This document shows positions 21,809-29,642 of a stretch of 64,000 bases of DNA, in pieces (the stretch's first letter is position 1; each line of letters begins with the position of its first letter). The DNA comes from Streptomyces qinglanensis (GTDB taxonomy: Bacteria; Actinomycetota; Actinomycetes; Streptomycetales; Streptomycetaceae). The notes under the pieces are model-generated. The model was not told the DNA's origin. It saw nothing but the letters and a program-made list of their open reading frames with translations, and ran no database searches. Made by a program: the position numbers and the translations under genes. Where the stretch lies: positions 124,001 to 188,000 of the forward strand of contig NZ_FOGO01000001.1 in NCBI RefSeq assembly GCF_900111245.1, read 5' to 3'.

Positions 21809-23929
21809 CTACTTCAGCCCGGCCTCCTTCATCTGTCGCAGCTCCTTCTTGAGTTCCCCGACCTCGTCCCGCAGCCGGGCTGCGACCTCGAACTGGAGCT
21901 CGGCGGCGGCAGCGCGCATCCGCTCGGTCAGATCCTCGATGGTCTGGGCGAGTTCGGCCGCCGGCCGGTCGGTCAGCTCCCCGGAGCCGGCGCCCTTGCC
22001 CTTGCCCAGTGCGGGGGTGGGGGCCTTGCCCTTGCCGCCCTTGCCCGTCTCGTCCCGCCGGCGGTAGCCGGTGTCCAGCAGCGCCTCGGTGTCGACCTCC
22101 TCGCGGGCGATGTCCGCGACGATGTCGCCGATCTTCTTGCGCAGCGGCTCCGGATCGATGCCGTGCTCCTGGTTGTAGGCGACCTGCTTCTCGCGGCGCC
22201 GGTTGGTCTCCTCGATCGCCCGCTGCATACCGGGGGTGACCTTGTCCGCGTACATATGGACCTGTCCGGAGACGTTGCGCGCCGCACGGCCGATCGTCTG
22301 GATCAGCGAGGTGCCGGAGCGCAGGAAGCCCTCCTTGTCGGCGTCCAGGATCGCCACCAGGGAGACCTCGGGCAGGTCGAGCCCCTCCCGCAGCAGGTTG
22401 ATGCCGACCAGCACGTCGTACTCGCCGGAGCGCAGCTCCCGCAGCAGTTCGATGCGGCGCAGGGTGTCCACGTCGCTGTGCAGGTAGCGGACCCGGATGC
22501 CGAGTTCGACGAAGTAGTCCGTCAGGTCCTCGGCCATCTTCTTGGTGAGGGTGGTGACCAGCACCCGCTCGTCGCGCTCCTCGCGCAGCCGGATCTCGTG
22601 GACCAGGTCGTCGATCTGCCCGTCGGTGGGCTTGACCACCACCTCCGGGTCGACCAGGCCGGTGGGGCGGATGACCTGCTCCACATAGCCGTCGGAGCGT
22701 GCCAGCTCGTAGGGGCCGGGGGTGGCCGACAGATAGACCGTCTGGTCGGTGCGCTCCAGGAACTCCTCCCACTTCAGCGGGCGGTTGTCCAGCGCGGAGG
22801 GCAGGCGGAAGCCGTGGTCGATCAGGGTGCGCTTGCGGGCGGCGTCGCCCTCGTACATGGCGCCGATCTGCGGGACCGTCTGGTGCGACTCGTCGATGAC
22901 CAGCAGGAAGTCCTCGGGGAAGTAGTCCAGCAGGGTGTGCGGCGCCGTGCCGGGGTCGCGGCCGTCGATGTGCAGCGAGTAGTTCTCGATTCCCGAGCAG
23001 GTGCCGATCTGCCGCATCATCTCGATGTCGTACGTCGTCCGCATCCGCAGCCGCTGGGCCTCCAGGAGCTTGCCCTGCTTCTCCATCGACTCCAGCGTCG
23101 CGGCCAGCTCGGCCTCGATCGCCCCGACGGCGCGCTCCATCCGCTCGGGACCCGCCACATAGTGCGAGGCGGGGAAGACGTACAGCTCCCGGTCCTCGGT
23201 GATCACCTCGCCGGTGATCGGATGGAGGGTGGAGAGGGCCTCGATCTCGTCCCCGAACATCTCGATGCGGACCGCGAGCTCCTCGTACACCGGGAAGATC
23301 TCGACGGTGTCGCCGCGGACCCGGAAGGTGCCCCTGGTGAACGACATGTCGTTGCGCTGGTACTGGATGTCCACGAAGCGCCGCAGCAGCGCGTCCCGGT
23401 CGATCTCCTCGCCGACCTTCAGCGGCACCATGCGGTCGACGTACTCCTGGGGGGTGCCCAGGCCGTAGATGCAGGAGACGGAGGCGACCACCACGACGTC
23501 ACGCCGGGTGAGCAGCGAGTTCGTCGCGCTGTGGCGCAGCCGTTCGACCTCCTCGTTGATCGAGGAGTCCTTCTCGATGTAGGTGTCCGTCTGCGGGACG
23601 TACGCCTCCGGCTGGTAGTAGTCGTAGTACGAGACGAAGTATTCGACCGCATTGTTCGGCAGCAGTTCCCGGAACTCGTTGGCGAGCTGTGCGGCCAGGG
23701 TCTTGTTCGGCGCCATCACCAGCGTCGGGCGCTGCAGCTTCTCGATCATCCACGCCGTGGTGGCCGACTTGCCGGTGCCCGTGGCACCCAGCAGTACGAC
23801 ATCCTTCTCACCTGCGGTGACCCGTTGCGCGAGCTCCGCGATGGCGGTCGGCTGGTCGCCGCTGGGCTGGTACGGACTGACGACCTCGAAGGGCGCCACC
23901 TTGCGTTCGATCTCGGTGTTGGGCCGCAT
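21809..23929 (-). CDS. uvrB: Excinuclease ABC subunit UvrB
   Basis: Damage-verifying helicase that receives DNA from UvrA and recruits UvrC. The 706-residue protein has Walker [11 protein letters not shown] near 46-55, the damage-probing beta-hairpin [13 protein letters not shown] near 92-104, the DESH motif ([11 protein letters not shown]), helicase motif VI ([12 protein letters not shown]) and a C-terminal UVR domain ([11 protein letters not shown]) that contacts UvrC. A Gly/Lys-rich linker ([11 protein letters not shown]) precedes the UVR domain. The ATG at 23929 lies 7 nt after a -10 box, giving a leaderless mRNA from a PafBC-type promoter. Confidence 0.98.
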   Translation of the reverse strand: MRPNTEIERKVAPFEVVSPYQPSGDQPTAIAELAQRVTAGEKDVVLLGATGTGKSATTAWMIEKLQRPTLVMAPNKTLAAQLANEFRELLPNNAVEYFVSYYDYYQPEAYVPQTDTYIEKDSSINEEVERLRHSATNSLLTRRDVVVVASVSCIYGLGTPQEYVDRMVPLKVGEEIDRDALLRRFVDIQYQRNDMSFTRGTFRVRGDTVEIFPVYEELAVRIEMFGDEIEALSTLHPITGEVITEDRELYVFPASHYVAGPERMERAVGAIEAELAATLESMEKQGKLLEAQRLRMRTTYDIEMMRQIGTCSGIENYSLHIDGRDPGTAPHTLLDYFPEDFLLVIDESHQTVPQIGAMYEGDAARKRTLIDHGFRLPSALDNRPLKWEEFLERTDQTVYLSATPGPYELARSDGYVEQVIRPTGLVDPEVVVKPTDGQIDDLVHEIRLREERDERVLVTTLTKKMAEDLTDYFVELGIRVRYLHSDVDTLRRIELLRELRSGEYDVLVGINLLREGLDLPEVSLVAILDADKEGFLRSGTSLIQTIGRAARNVSGQVHMYADKVTPGMQRAIEETNRRREKQVAYNQEHGIDPEPLRKKIGDIVADIAREEVDTEALLDTGYRRRDETGKGGKGKAPTPALGKGKGAGSGELTDRPAAELAQTIEDLTERMRAAAAELQFEVAARLRDEVGELKKELRQMKEAGLK

Positions 23930-23936
23930 GTCCACC

Positions 23937-23958
23937 ACGGTACGACTCGGCACTGACA
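23937..23958 (-). promoter_or_regulatory. PafBC (RecA-NDp)-type promoter of uvrB
   Basis: On the minus strand TGTCAGTG (23958-23951), 8 nt, TACCGT (23942-23937). This fits the TGTCAGTG-N8-TA(N)3T motif of the mycobacterial PafBC regulon at every defined position. Seven nt follow before the ATG at 23929. Confidence 0.8.
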
Positions 23959-23986
23959 ACGGGCTCCGCGCGCAAACTACGCCCCA

Positions 23987-24004
23987 CTGGCAGATAGCTG
24001 CCAA
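23987..24004. promoter_or_regulatory. Inverted repeat upstream of uvrB
   Basis: TTGGCAG and CTGCCAG arms separated by CTAT (minus strand), about 30 bp upstream of the PafBC half-site in the divergent uvrB/GDPD spacer. It could be an operator; no family assignment. Confidence 0.4.
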
Positions 24005-24133
24005 TTTCCTTCGCCGCAGGTCAGAGGCTTGACCACGGTCCGTTCAGCGCCACGTCACTTTGTCCTGGCTTGGTTGTATTGCGCATCGGGAACTGTCTCG
24101 GCAGTCCGTGCAGGTACAAGCGAGGAGTCCCGC

Positions 24134-25141
24134 ATGTCGATACGCCCGCTGACCGCTGCCGCCGCAGGTGCGCTGCTGGGTATGAGCGCGCTCTTCCTCA
24201 CCGCCGCGCCGACCGCCGCGGCCTCACAACGCCCGGCGGGACAGACGCCGGATCCGGTCGTAGACTTCTCCGTCTTCCCGGGCTTCGGCGACGACGAGGA
24301 CCCCGACCCGGAGCTGCAGCAGCCCCCGTCCGACGCGAGAAAGCCGCACCGGTCCCCGCTCCCCGTGGGCCACCGGGGAGCGTCCGCCTACGCACCGGAG
24401 AACACCCTGGCCGCGGTCGACAAGGCGCACGACCTCGGCATCGACTGGGTCGAGAACGACGTGCAGCGCACCAAGGACGGCGAACTGCTGGTCATCCACG
24501 ACACCACGCTCTCCCGCACCACGGACGTCGAGCAGCGCTTCCCGGACCGCAGCCCGTGGAAGGTCTCCGACTTCACGCTCAAGGAGATCAAGTCGCTGGA
24601 CGCCGGAAGCTGGCTGGACAGCAAGTTCGCGGGCGAGCGGATCCCCACCCTGGGCGAGTACCTGGACCGGCTCACCAGGAACGGGCAGGACCTGCTGCTG
24701 GAGCTGAAGTCCCCCGCGCTCTACCCGGGCATCGAACGCGAGACCCTCGACGAGCTCGACCGGCAGGGCTGGCTGGACCGCCGGCACACCAGGAGCCGGC
24801 TCATCGTCCAGAGCTTCGACAAGGGCGCGGTGCAGAAGGTGCACCAGCAGCGCCCCGAGGTGAAGACCGGCTTCCTGGGCACCCCCAAGGCGGCCGAGCT
24901 GAAGGACTACGCCGCGTTCGCCGACCAGATCAACCCCACCCACGCCGACGCCACCGCCGACTACGTGAAGGCCGTCCACGCCCTCAAGGGGCCGCACCAC
25001 AAGCCGATGGAGATCTTCACCTGGACCGTGAACGACGCCGAGACCGCCCGCAAGGTCGCCGACGCGGGGGTGGACGGCATCATCTCGAACAAGCCGGACG
25101 TGGTCAGCGACGCCGTGCAGGAGTCGGGGCCCACCGGCTGA
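24134..25141 (+). CDS. Secreted glycerophosphodiester phosphodiesterase
   Basis: The 335-residue protein has a signal peptide with an Ala-rich cleavage region near 30. The GDPD TIM barrel starts at VGHRGASAYAPENTLAA (His80, Arg81, Glu89), followed by ENDVQRTKDG (Glu107, Asp109) and IHDTTLSRTTD (His122), the metal and catalytic residues. It hydrolyses glycerophosphodiesters to glycerol 3-phosphate outside the cell, probably scavenging phosphate, or acting on teichoic acid. An acidic Pro-rich spacer (residues 40-72) links signal and domain. The ATG at 24134 follows GAGGAG; the longer version starting at 24029 would remove the signal peptide. Confidence 0.92.
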   Translation: MSIRPLTAAAAGALLGMSALFLTAAPTAAASQRPAGQTPDPVVDFSVFPGFGDDEDPDPELQQPPSDARKPHRSPLPVGHRGASAYAPENTLAAVDKAHDLGIDWVENDVQRTKDGELLVIHDTTLSRTTDVEQRFPDRSPWKVSDFTLKEIKSLDAGSWLDSKFAGERIPTLGEYLDRLTRNGQDLLLELKSPALYPGIERETLDELDRQGWLDRRHTRSRLIVQSFDKGAVQKVHQQRPEVKTGFLGTPKAAELKDYAAFADQINPTHADATADYVKAVHALKGPHHKPMEIFTWTVNDAETARKVADAGVDGIISNKPDVVSDAVQESGPTG

Positions 25142-25181
25142 GGACCCCGCCGGGGCGGCCCGGACGGGCGTCGGCGGCGGC

Positions 25182-25203
25182 TGTCGGTGGGCGCCTCTAG
25201 GGT
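25182..25203 (+). promoter_or_regulatory. PafBC-like promoter of ogt
   Basis: TGTCGGTG (7 of 8 to TGTCAGTG), 8 nt, TAGGGT, then 6 nt to the ATG at 25210. Same spacing as the uvrB promoter. Confidence 0.65.
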
Positions 25204-25209
25204 GCCGGT

Positions 25210-25773
25210 ATGACTGACACCCCGGTGCGGCCGACGGCCTGGACCCTGCGGGAGACGCCCATCGGACCGCTGCTGCTCGCGGCCACTGCCGAGGGCCTGG
25301 CCAACGTCGTCTTCCACGCGCGGGGACGCACGCTCGACCGGGCCCTCGCCCGGCTGTCCGCACGGCTGGGCGCCGGGCCGCTGCCCGCGGCGCAGGCCCC
25401 GGCGCCCGCCGCCGAACATCTCGGTGCGACAGCGGCGGCGCTCGACGACTACTTCGCCGGCTCCCCCGCGCCCTTCACCGTGCCGCTGGACTGGTCGCTG
25501 ACGGAGGGCTTCCCCGCACGGGTGCTGCGCGAGCTGGCGACCGGTGTGCCGTACGGGACGACGGTCGGCTACCAGGACCTCGCCGTGCGGGCGGGCGACC
25601 CCGGTGCGGCCCGCGCGGTCGGTGCCGCCATGGGCGCCAATCCGCTGCCGGTGGTGGTGCCCTGCCACCGGGTGCTGGAGAGCTCGGGTGCGATCGGCGG
25701 CTTCGGGGGCGGGCTGGAGACCAAGCGGGCGCTCCTCGCGCTGGAGGGCGTGCTGCCGCAGCCGCTGTTCTGA
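25210..25773 (+). CDS. ogt: Methylated-DNA--[protein]-cysteine S-methyltransferase
   Basis: Suicide repair protein that takes methyl groups from O6-methylguanine onto its own cysteine. The 187-residue protein has the PCHRV active site (Cys152), the preceding MGANPLPVVV and the helix-turn-helix-like DNA-binding segment VPYGTTVGYQDLA (113-125). The start is leaderless: TAGGGT lies 6 nt before the ATG. The following MFS gene is 62 bp away with its own -10 box. Confidence 0.96.
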   Translation: MTDTPVRPTAWTLRETPIGPLLLAATAEGLANVVFHARGRTLDRALARLSARLGAGPLPAAQAPAPAAEHLGATAAALDDYFAGSPAPFTVPLDWSLTEGFPARVLRELATGVPYGTTVGYQDLAVRAGDPGAARAVGAAMGANPLPVVVPCHRVLESSGAIGGFGGGLETKRALLALEGVLPQPLF

Positions 25774-25822
25774 GCCCTGCGGACCGGACCGTAAGTCCGT
25801 GGTGGCGGGCGGTGCCGGGTGC

Positions 25823-25828
25823 CAGACT
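25823..25828 (+). promoter_or_regulatory. -10-like box of the MFS gene
   Basis: CAGACT, then 7 nt to the GTG at 25836; fits the leaderless pattern seen at other genes here, though the first base is off-consensus. Confidence 0.4.
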
Positions 25829-25835
25829 GCACGGC

Positions 25836-27383
25836 GTGACTGACACGCGCAACACGGCCGACGGTGAGGGCACGCCGGGAGCCCCGGGAGACGGACCAGT
25901 GGGCACGGCACCGGAGCGGACCGGCGGGCCGCCGGACGCGCCCGGCGGGCTTCCCGGCGGGCTTCCCGGCGGGCTCACGCCGGGCAGCCCGCGGCCCGGA
26001 GGACTCGGAGAGCGCGGCCCGGAGGAGCACGCCGCCGGGGAACAGGCGGCGGACGGCGGCATCGATCTGCGGGCCGTCCGGCGGCGGGTGCGGCTGGCCC
26101 TGGTACTCAGCCAGATCCTCGGCGGACTGGGAGTCTCCACGGCGGTGGCGCTGGCCGCCGTACTGGCCGAGGACATCGGGGGCTCCGAGGCCGTCGCAGG
26201 GCTGGCGTCCACGTCCTCGGTGATCGGGACGGCGCTGCTGTCCCTGCCGTGCGCGGCGCTGATGGCGCGGCGCGGAAGGCGCGTCGGTCTGACGTCCGCC
26301 TACGCGGTGGCGGCCGTCGGGGGGCTGGTCGTGGTGACCGGCGCCGCGCTGCGGAACTTCCCGCTGCTGCTGGTGGGCATGGCCGCCTTCGGCGCGAGCA
26401 ACACCGCCAATCTCCAGGCCCGCTTCGCCGCCGCCGACCTGGCCGAGCCGCTGCACCGGGCGCGGGCCATCTCCACGGTGGTGTGGGCGACCACGGTCGG
26501 CGCGGTCCTGGGTCCGAACATCGCGGGGCCCGCCGGGAGGAGCGTGGCGGGCCTCGGGGTGCCGGAGACGGCCGGACCCTTCCTGTGGGGCACGGCGGTC
26601 TTCCTGCTCGCCGGAGGGCTGCTGCACGTGCTGCTGCGTCCCGATCCGCTGCTGACGGCCCGCGCACTGGCCCGGACGGCGGCCGACGGCGGCCGGAAGT
26701 CGGACGAGGACGGCGGAGGCCGGCAGTCGGACGGGCACGACGGAGGCCGGAAGTCGGACGGGCACGGCGGCGGCCGGCAGTCGGACGAAGGCGACGGAGG
26801 GCGGTCGCTGCGGGCCGGGCTGGCCGCGGTGGCGGCCTCGGCGCCCGCCCGCGTCGCGCTGGCCGCGATAGCCGGCTCGCACACGGTCATGGTCTCGGTG
26901 ATGGTGATGACCCCGGTGGACCTGGGCGGGCACGGCGCCGGGGTGGAGCTGATCGGACTCGTGCTCAGCGGCCACATCGCCGGTATGTACGCCTTCTCGC
27001 CCGTGATGGGCTGGCTCGCGGACCGGATCGGCAGGTTCAGCGTCATCCTGGTGGGCGCGGGGCTGCTCGGGTGCGCGACCGCGCTGGCCGGGACGGCGGA
27101 CGGGAACCACGCGCAGTCGGCCGCCGGGCTGTTCCTGCTCGGACTGGGCTGGTCCGCGGGGCTGGTCGCCGGGTCCGCGCTGCTGACCGACTCCGTACCG
27201 CAGCGGGCCCGCGCCGCCGTGCAGGGCTTCTCCGACCTGATCATGAACTCGGCCGCCGGGGTCGGCGGCGCGCTCTCCGGGCTGGTGGTCGCCCAGGCCG
27301 GTTACGGCTGGCTCAACCTGCTGGCAGCGGCGCTGCTGATCCCCGTCACGGTGCTGACGGTGACTGTCGCGGTACGGCGCTGA
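25836..27383 (+). CDS. MFS transporter
   Basis: The 515-residue protein has a long Gly/Pro-rich cytoplasmic N-terminus (about 75 residues), then 12 predicted membrane helices. Between helices 2 and 3 is the MFS motif A-like ARRGRRVGLTSAY, repeated as ADRIGRFSVILVG in the second half. The central loop between helices 6 and 7 is expanded by a tandem repeat of GGR(K/Q)SD units. It looks like a drug or metabolite exporter; the substrate cannot be inferred. The GTG at 25836 is probably leaderless. Confidence 0.88.
   Translation: MTDTRNTADGEGTPGAPGDGPVGTAPERTGGPPDAPGGLPGGLPGGLTPGSPRPGGLGERGPEEHAAGEQAADGGIDLRAVRRRVRLALVLSQILGGLGVSTAVALAAVLAEDIGGSEAVAGLASTSSVIGTALLSLPCAALMARRGRRVGLTSAYAVAAVGGLVVVTGAALRNFPLLLVGMAAFGASNTANLQARFAAADLAEPLHRARAISTVVWATTVGAVLGPNIAGPAGRSVAGLGVPETAGPFLWGTAVFLLAGGLLHVLLRPDPLLTARALARTAADGGRKSDEDGGGRQSDGHDGGRKSDGHGGGRQSDEGDGGRSLRAGLAAVAASAPARVALAAIAGSHTVMVSVMVMTPVDLGGHGAGVELIGLVLSGHIAGMYAFSPVMGWLADRIGRFSVILVGAGLLGCATALAGTADGNHAQSAAGLFLLGLGWSAGLVAGSALLTDSVPQRARAAVQGFSDLIMNSAAGVGGALSGLVVAQAGYGWLNLLAAALLIPVTVLTVTVAVRR
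26688..26807 (+). repeat. Tandem repeat in the central loop of the MFS gene
   Basis: Four units of alternating 24 and 30 bp, encoding GGR(K/Q)SD followed by acidic/His residues, in frame. It lengthens the cytoplasmic loop between the two six-helix halves. Confidence 0.75.
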
Positions 27384-27393
27384 GGGAGACCGT

Positions 27394-27420
27394 CCGCGGC
27401 GTCGGCCGAGGACGCCGCGG
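27394..27420. terminator. 10-bp hairpin after the MFS gene
   Basis: CCGCGGCGTC pairs with GACGCCGCGG across a 7-nt loop, 10 nt after the stop. The convergent PIG-L gene ends 114 bp further on. Confidence 0.7.
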
Positions 27421-27533
27421 CGCGTCCGCCGCCGCGCGGCAGGCCGTCGCCGCGGCGGCAGGCGCGGGCCACAGGCGGAGGCAGGACCGGGCGGCGCGGG
27501 GCCGGGCGCCGTGGCGCCGCCGGGTCAGCCGGG

Positions 27534-28316
27534 TCAGCGCGCGTGGAGTTCGAAGGCCACCGCGCGCTGTCCGCCGTTCCGGTCGGCGTGCAGGTCCAGC
27601 CCCCCGTGCACGATCGACCGCGCATACATCTCCGGGTCCTCGTCGGTGAGCGCCTCGATGTAGGCACGGTGCTCCAGCAGCGAGGCGACCCCCTTGCGGG
27701 CCGCCTCCTCCCCCACCGACACCGCGTGCGTGACTCCCGGTGAGGCGAAGACGGCCACCCACCGCACTCCGTCCCACGGCAGGACGCCGTCCACGTCGAA
27801 CTGTTCGCTGAAGATCCACCGGTTGCCCGCGTCCCCCACGGCGTCGAGGACCGAGCGGCCCAGCGCGCGGTGGTCGGGGGTGTTCCACGGACTGCCGGGG
27901 CCGCCGCCCCAGGTGTCGTGGTGGTTCAGGGTGAGGACCAGCTCCGGACGGTGCCTGCGGATCGCCGCCGCGATGTCGCTCCGCAGCGCCGGCCCCTCCG
28001 TCAGGACCCCGTCCCGGTGGTCGAGGAACTCCACCTCGGTCACGCCCACGTGTGCCGACCCGGCACGCTGTTCGGCCTCGCGGACCCCGGCGGCCTCCGC
28101 CGGGTCCATCGTCTCGATACCCGCCTCGCCCCGGGTCGCGAGCAGATAGACGACGTCCTTGCCCTGTGCCGTCCACTCGGCCACGGCTGCGGCGGCGCCG
28201 TACTCCATGTCGTCCGGATGGGCGACGACCGCCAGGGCCCGCGTCCAGTCCTCCGGCATCGCCGCCAAGCGCATCCGCGCTCCCTGCTCGTCCGCGCCCC
28301 GCGCTGTGGCCGTCAT
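27534..28316 (-). CDS. PIG-L family deacetylase
   Basis: The 260-residue protein has the zinc-binding AHPDDMEYG motif (His33, Asp35, Asp36) and the later NTPDHRALG with the third ligand His, in the layout of GlcNAc-PI de-N-acetylase, MshB and Mca. Members deacetylate GlcNAc-containing small molecules or cleave mycothiol conjugates; which is not clear here. A dedicated MshB is usually longer, about 300 residues, so this is more likely a paralogue. The ATG at 28316 follows a GGAG site. Confidence 0.86.
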   Translation of the reverse strand: MTATARGADEQGARMRLAAMPEDWTRALAVVAHPDDMEYGAAAAVAEWTAQGKDVVYLLATRGEAGIETMDPAEAAGVREAEQRAGSAHVGVTEVEFLDHRDGVLTEGPALRSDIAAAIRRHRPELVLTLNHHDTWGGGPGSPWNTPDHRALGRSVLDAVGDAGNRWIFSEQFDVDGVLPWDGVRWVAVFASPGVTHAVSVGEEAARKGVASLLEHRAYIEALTDEDPEMYARSIVHGGLDLHADRNGGQRAVAFELHAR

Positions 28317-28664
28317 GTCCGCTCCGCCTCTCCTCGCACACACGCCCCGCAGGCGCGCTCCGCCATGGCAACTCCCGGGCCCCGGGCGGCTGTTCCCCGG
28401 TACGGCCCCTCGCTTCTCCGCGGCCCCGGCGCCCTGCGCGACGGCGGCCCCGCGGACCTCCGGGGGCGCCGGTGGATCGCCCGGGGCCGGGCCGGACCCG
28501 CGCCGGACCCGCGCCGGGGCCGATGCTGTCAGCGGTGTCGGCGCTCCGGGTCACTCCAGGGTTCCAGCCCGACGGCCGGTCGGCACGTCGGCGGCGGGTC
28601 AGCGGGTGGAGCCGCAGGAAGGCTGCGCGGCGCCGGGGGCCGACCCCGGTAGGCACACCGCGAC

Positions 28665-28691
28665 GGCGCCGCGCGCACGGAGCGCGGCGCC
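28665..28691. terminator. 10-bp hairpin downstream of the QGYAP-repeat gene
   Basis: GGCGCCGCGC pairs with GCGCGGCGCC across a 7-nt loop, directly beyond the 8-bp tandem array. Confidence 0.65.
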
Positions 28692-28692
28692 G

Positions 28693-28755
28693 GGCGGGCA
28701 GGCGGGCAGGCGGGCAGGCGGGCAGGCGGGCAGGCGGGCAGGCGGGCAGGCGGGG
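28693..28755 (-). repeat. 8-bp tandem repeat abutting a stop codon
   Basis: GGCGGGCA repeated seven times without error (28693-28748), then a partial copy running up to the stop codon at 28756-28758. Copy number is probably variable between strains. Confidence 0.85.
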
Positions 28756-29505
28756 TCAGCCGTACGGGTTGCCGCGGGGGTCGGCGGGAGCACCGCCCTG
28801 CTGCTGGCCGGGGTTGCCGTAGTACGGGCCGGGCTGCTGCGGGGGCTGCTGGGGCGGGGCCGCCGGGGCTCCAGGCGCCTGCGGCTGGCCGTAGCCGGGG
28901 CCCGGCTGCGGCCGGCCCCCGGGCTGGGGGTGGGCCTGCGGGGGCTGCGGCGCATAGCCCTGCTGCGGCTGCGGAGGAGCGTAGCCCTGCTGCGGGGCAT
29001 AACCCTGCTGTGGCTGCGGGGGAGCATAGCCCTGCTGCGGCTGGACCGGAGGAGCGTAGCCCTGCTGCGGGGCGTACCCCTGCGGGGCGCCCTGCCCGCC
29101 GCCGACCACCGCGAGCAGTTCCTCCAACTCGTTGCGCCAGATGCGGTGCACGTTGATGCGCACCGGCTTGGCCTCGCCCGGCAGCGCCATGTGGTAGAAG
29201 CTCCACAGGGGGTTGAGCTGGATCTCGCCGAAGAGCGAGCCGGCCTGGTCCCGCGGGATCGCGTGCACGATTTCCTTCGGGCGCTGCGAGAACCGGGACA
29301 TCCGCTGCACCAGCAGGGCCTGTTCGGTGACCGTAATGAAGTAGTACTTGATGAGGAACTGGCCGATCAGGCCGAGGAAACCGACGCTGAGCCACGGCGT
29401 GGGCCCCGCGACAGCTCCGACCGACACCAGCGGGCGGTCTCCGGGCGCCTGTTGGGCGATGGCCTCGGCCACCTGCTTCTTCATCGTCGCCTTGCGAAAG
29501 GCCAT
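28756..29505 (-). CDS. Membrane-associated protein with QGYAP-repeat tail
   Basis: The 249-residue protein has one hydrophobic segment (about 38-56), a compact middle domain (about 60-135: VQRMSRFSQRPKEIVHAIPR and IQLNPLWSFYHMALPG) that looks like a membrane-linked PH-like fold, then about 110 residues of Pro/Gln/Gly/Tyr-rich repeats built on QQGYAPP. I do not recognise a named family. The tail is low complexity of the type that can form condensates or bind partners weakly. The ATG at 29505 follows GAGGAG with 7 nt spacing. Monocistronic; flanked by terminators. Confidence 0.8.
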   Translation of the reverse strand: MAFRKATMKKQVAEAIAQQAPGDRPLVSVGAVAGPTPWLSVGFLGLIGQFLIKYYFITVTEQALLVQRMSRFSQRPKEIVHAIPRDQAGSLFGEIQLNPLWSFYHMALPGEAKPVRINVHRIWRNELEELLAVVGGGQGAPQGYAPQQGYAPPVQPQQGYAPPQPQQGYAPQQGYAPPQPQQGYAPQPPQAHPQPGGRPQPGPGYGQPQAPGAPAAPPQQPPQQPGPYYGNPGQQQGGAPADPRGNPYG

Positions 29506-29606
29506 CGGACCGCTCCTCGCTCCGTTCGCCGCGGATACGGCGCTGTCTCTGCGTTCGGCGCAGAGTACTCGCTCCGGGTGACAGCACCCCTCCCGGGTCC
29601 GCGCAC

Positions 29607-29636
29607 CGGCGGCCCGGAGCGCGCTCCGGGCCGCCG
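29607..29636. terminator. Near-perfect palindromic terminator after the SWIM gene
   Basis: CGGCGGCCCGGAG pairs with CTCCGGGCCGCCG around a 4-nt loop (29607-29636), 6 nt beyond the stop at 29643. Confidence 0.75.
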
Positions 29637-29642
29637 CGACGG

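Larger units (their letters stand above)
28317..28755 (-). other. Intergenic region with short repeats, no recognisable gene
   Basis: 439 bp between the QGYAP-repeat gene and the PIG-L gene, both on the minus strand. It has a 10-bp-stem hairpin, a perfect 8-bp tandem array and a CCGGACCCGCG direct repeat near 28492-28515. No reading frame shows a start with ribosome site and a family motif. Confidence 0.5.
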
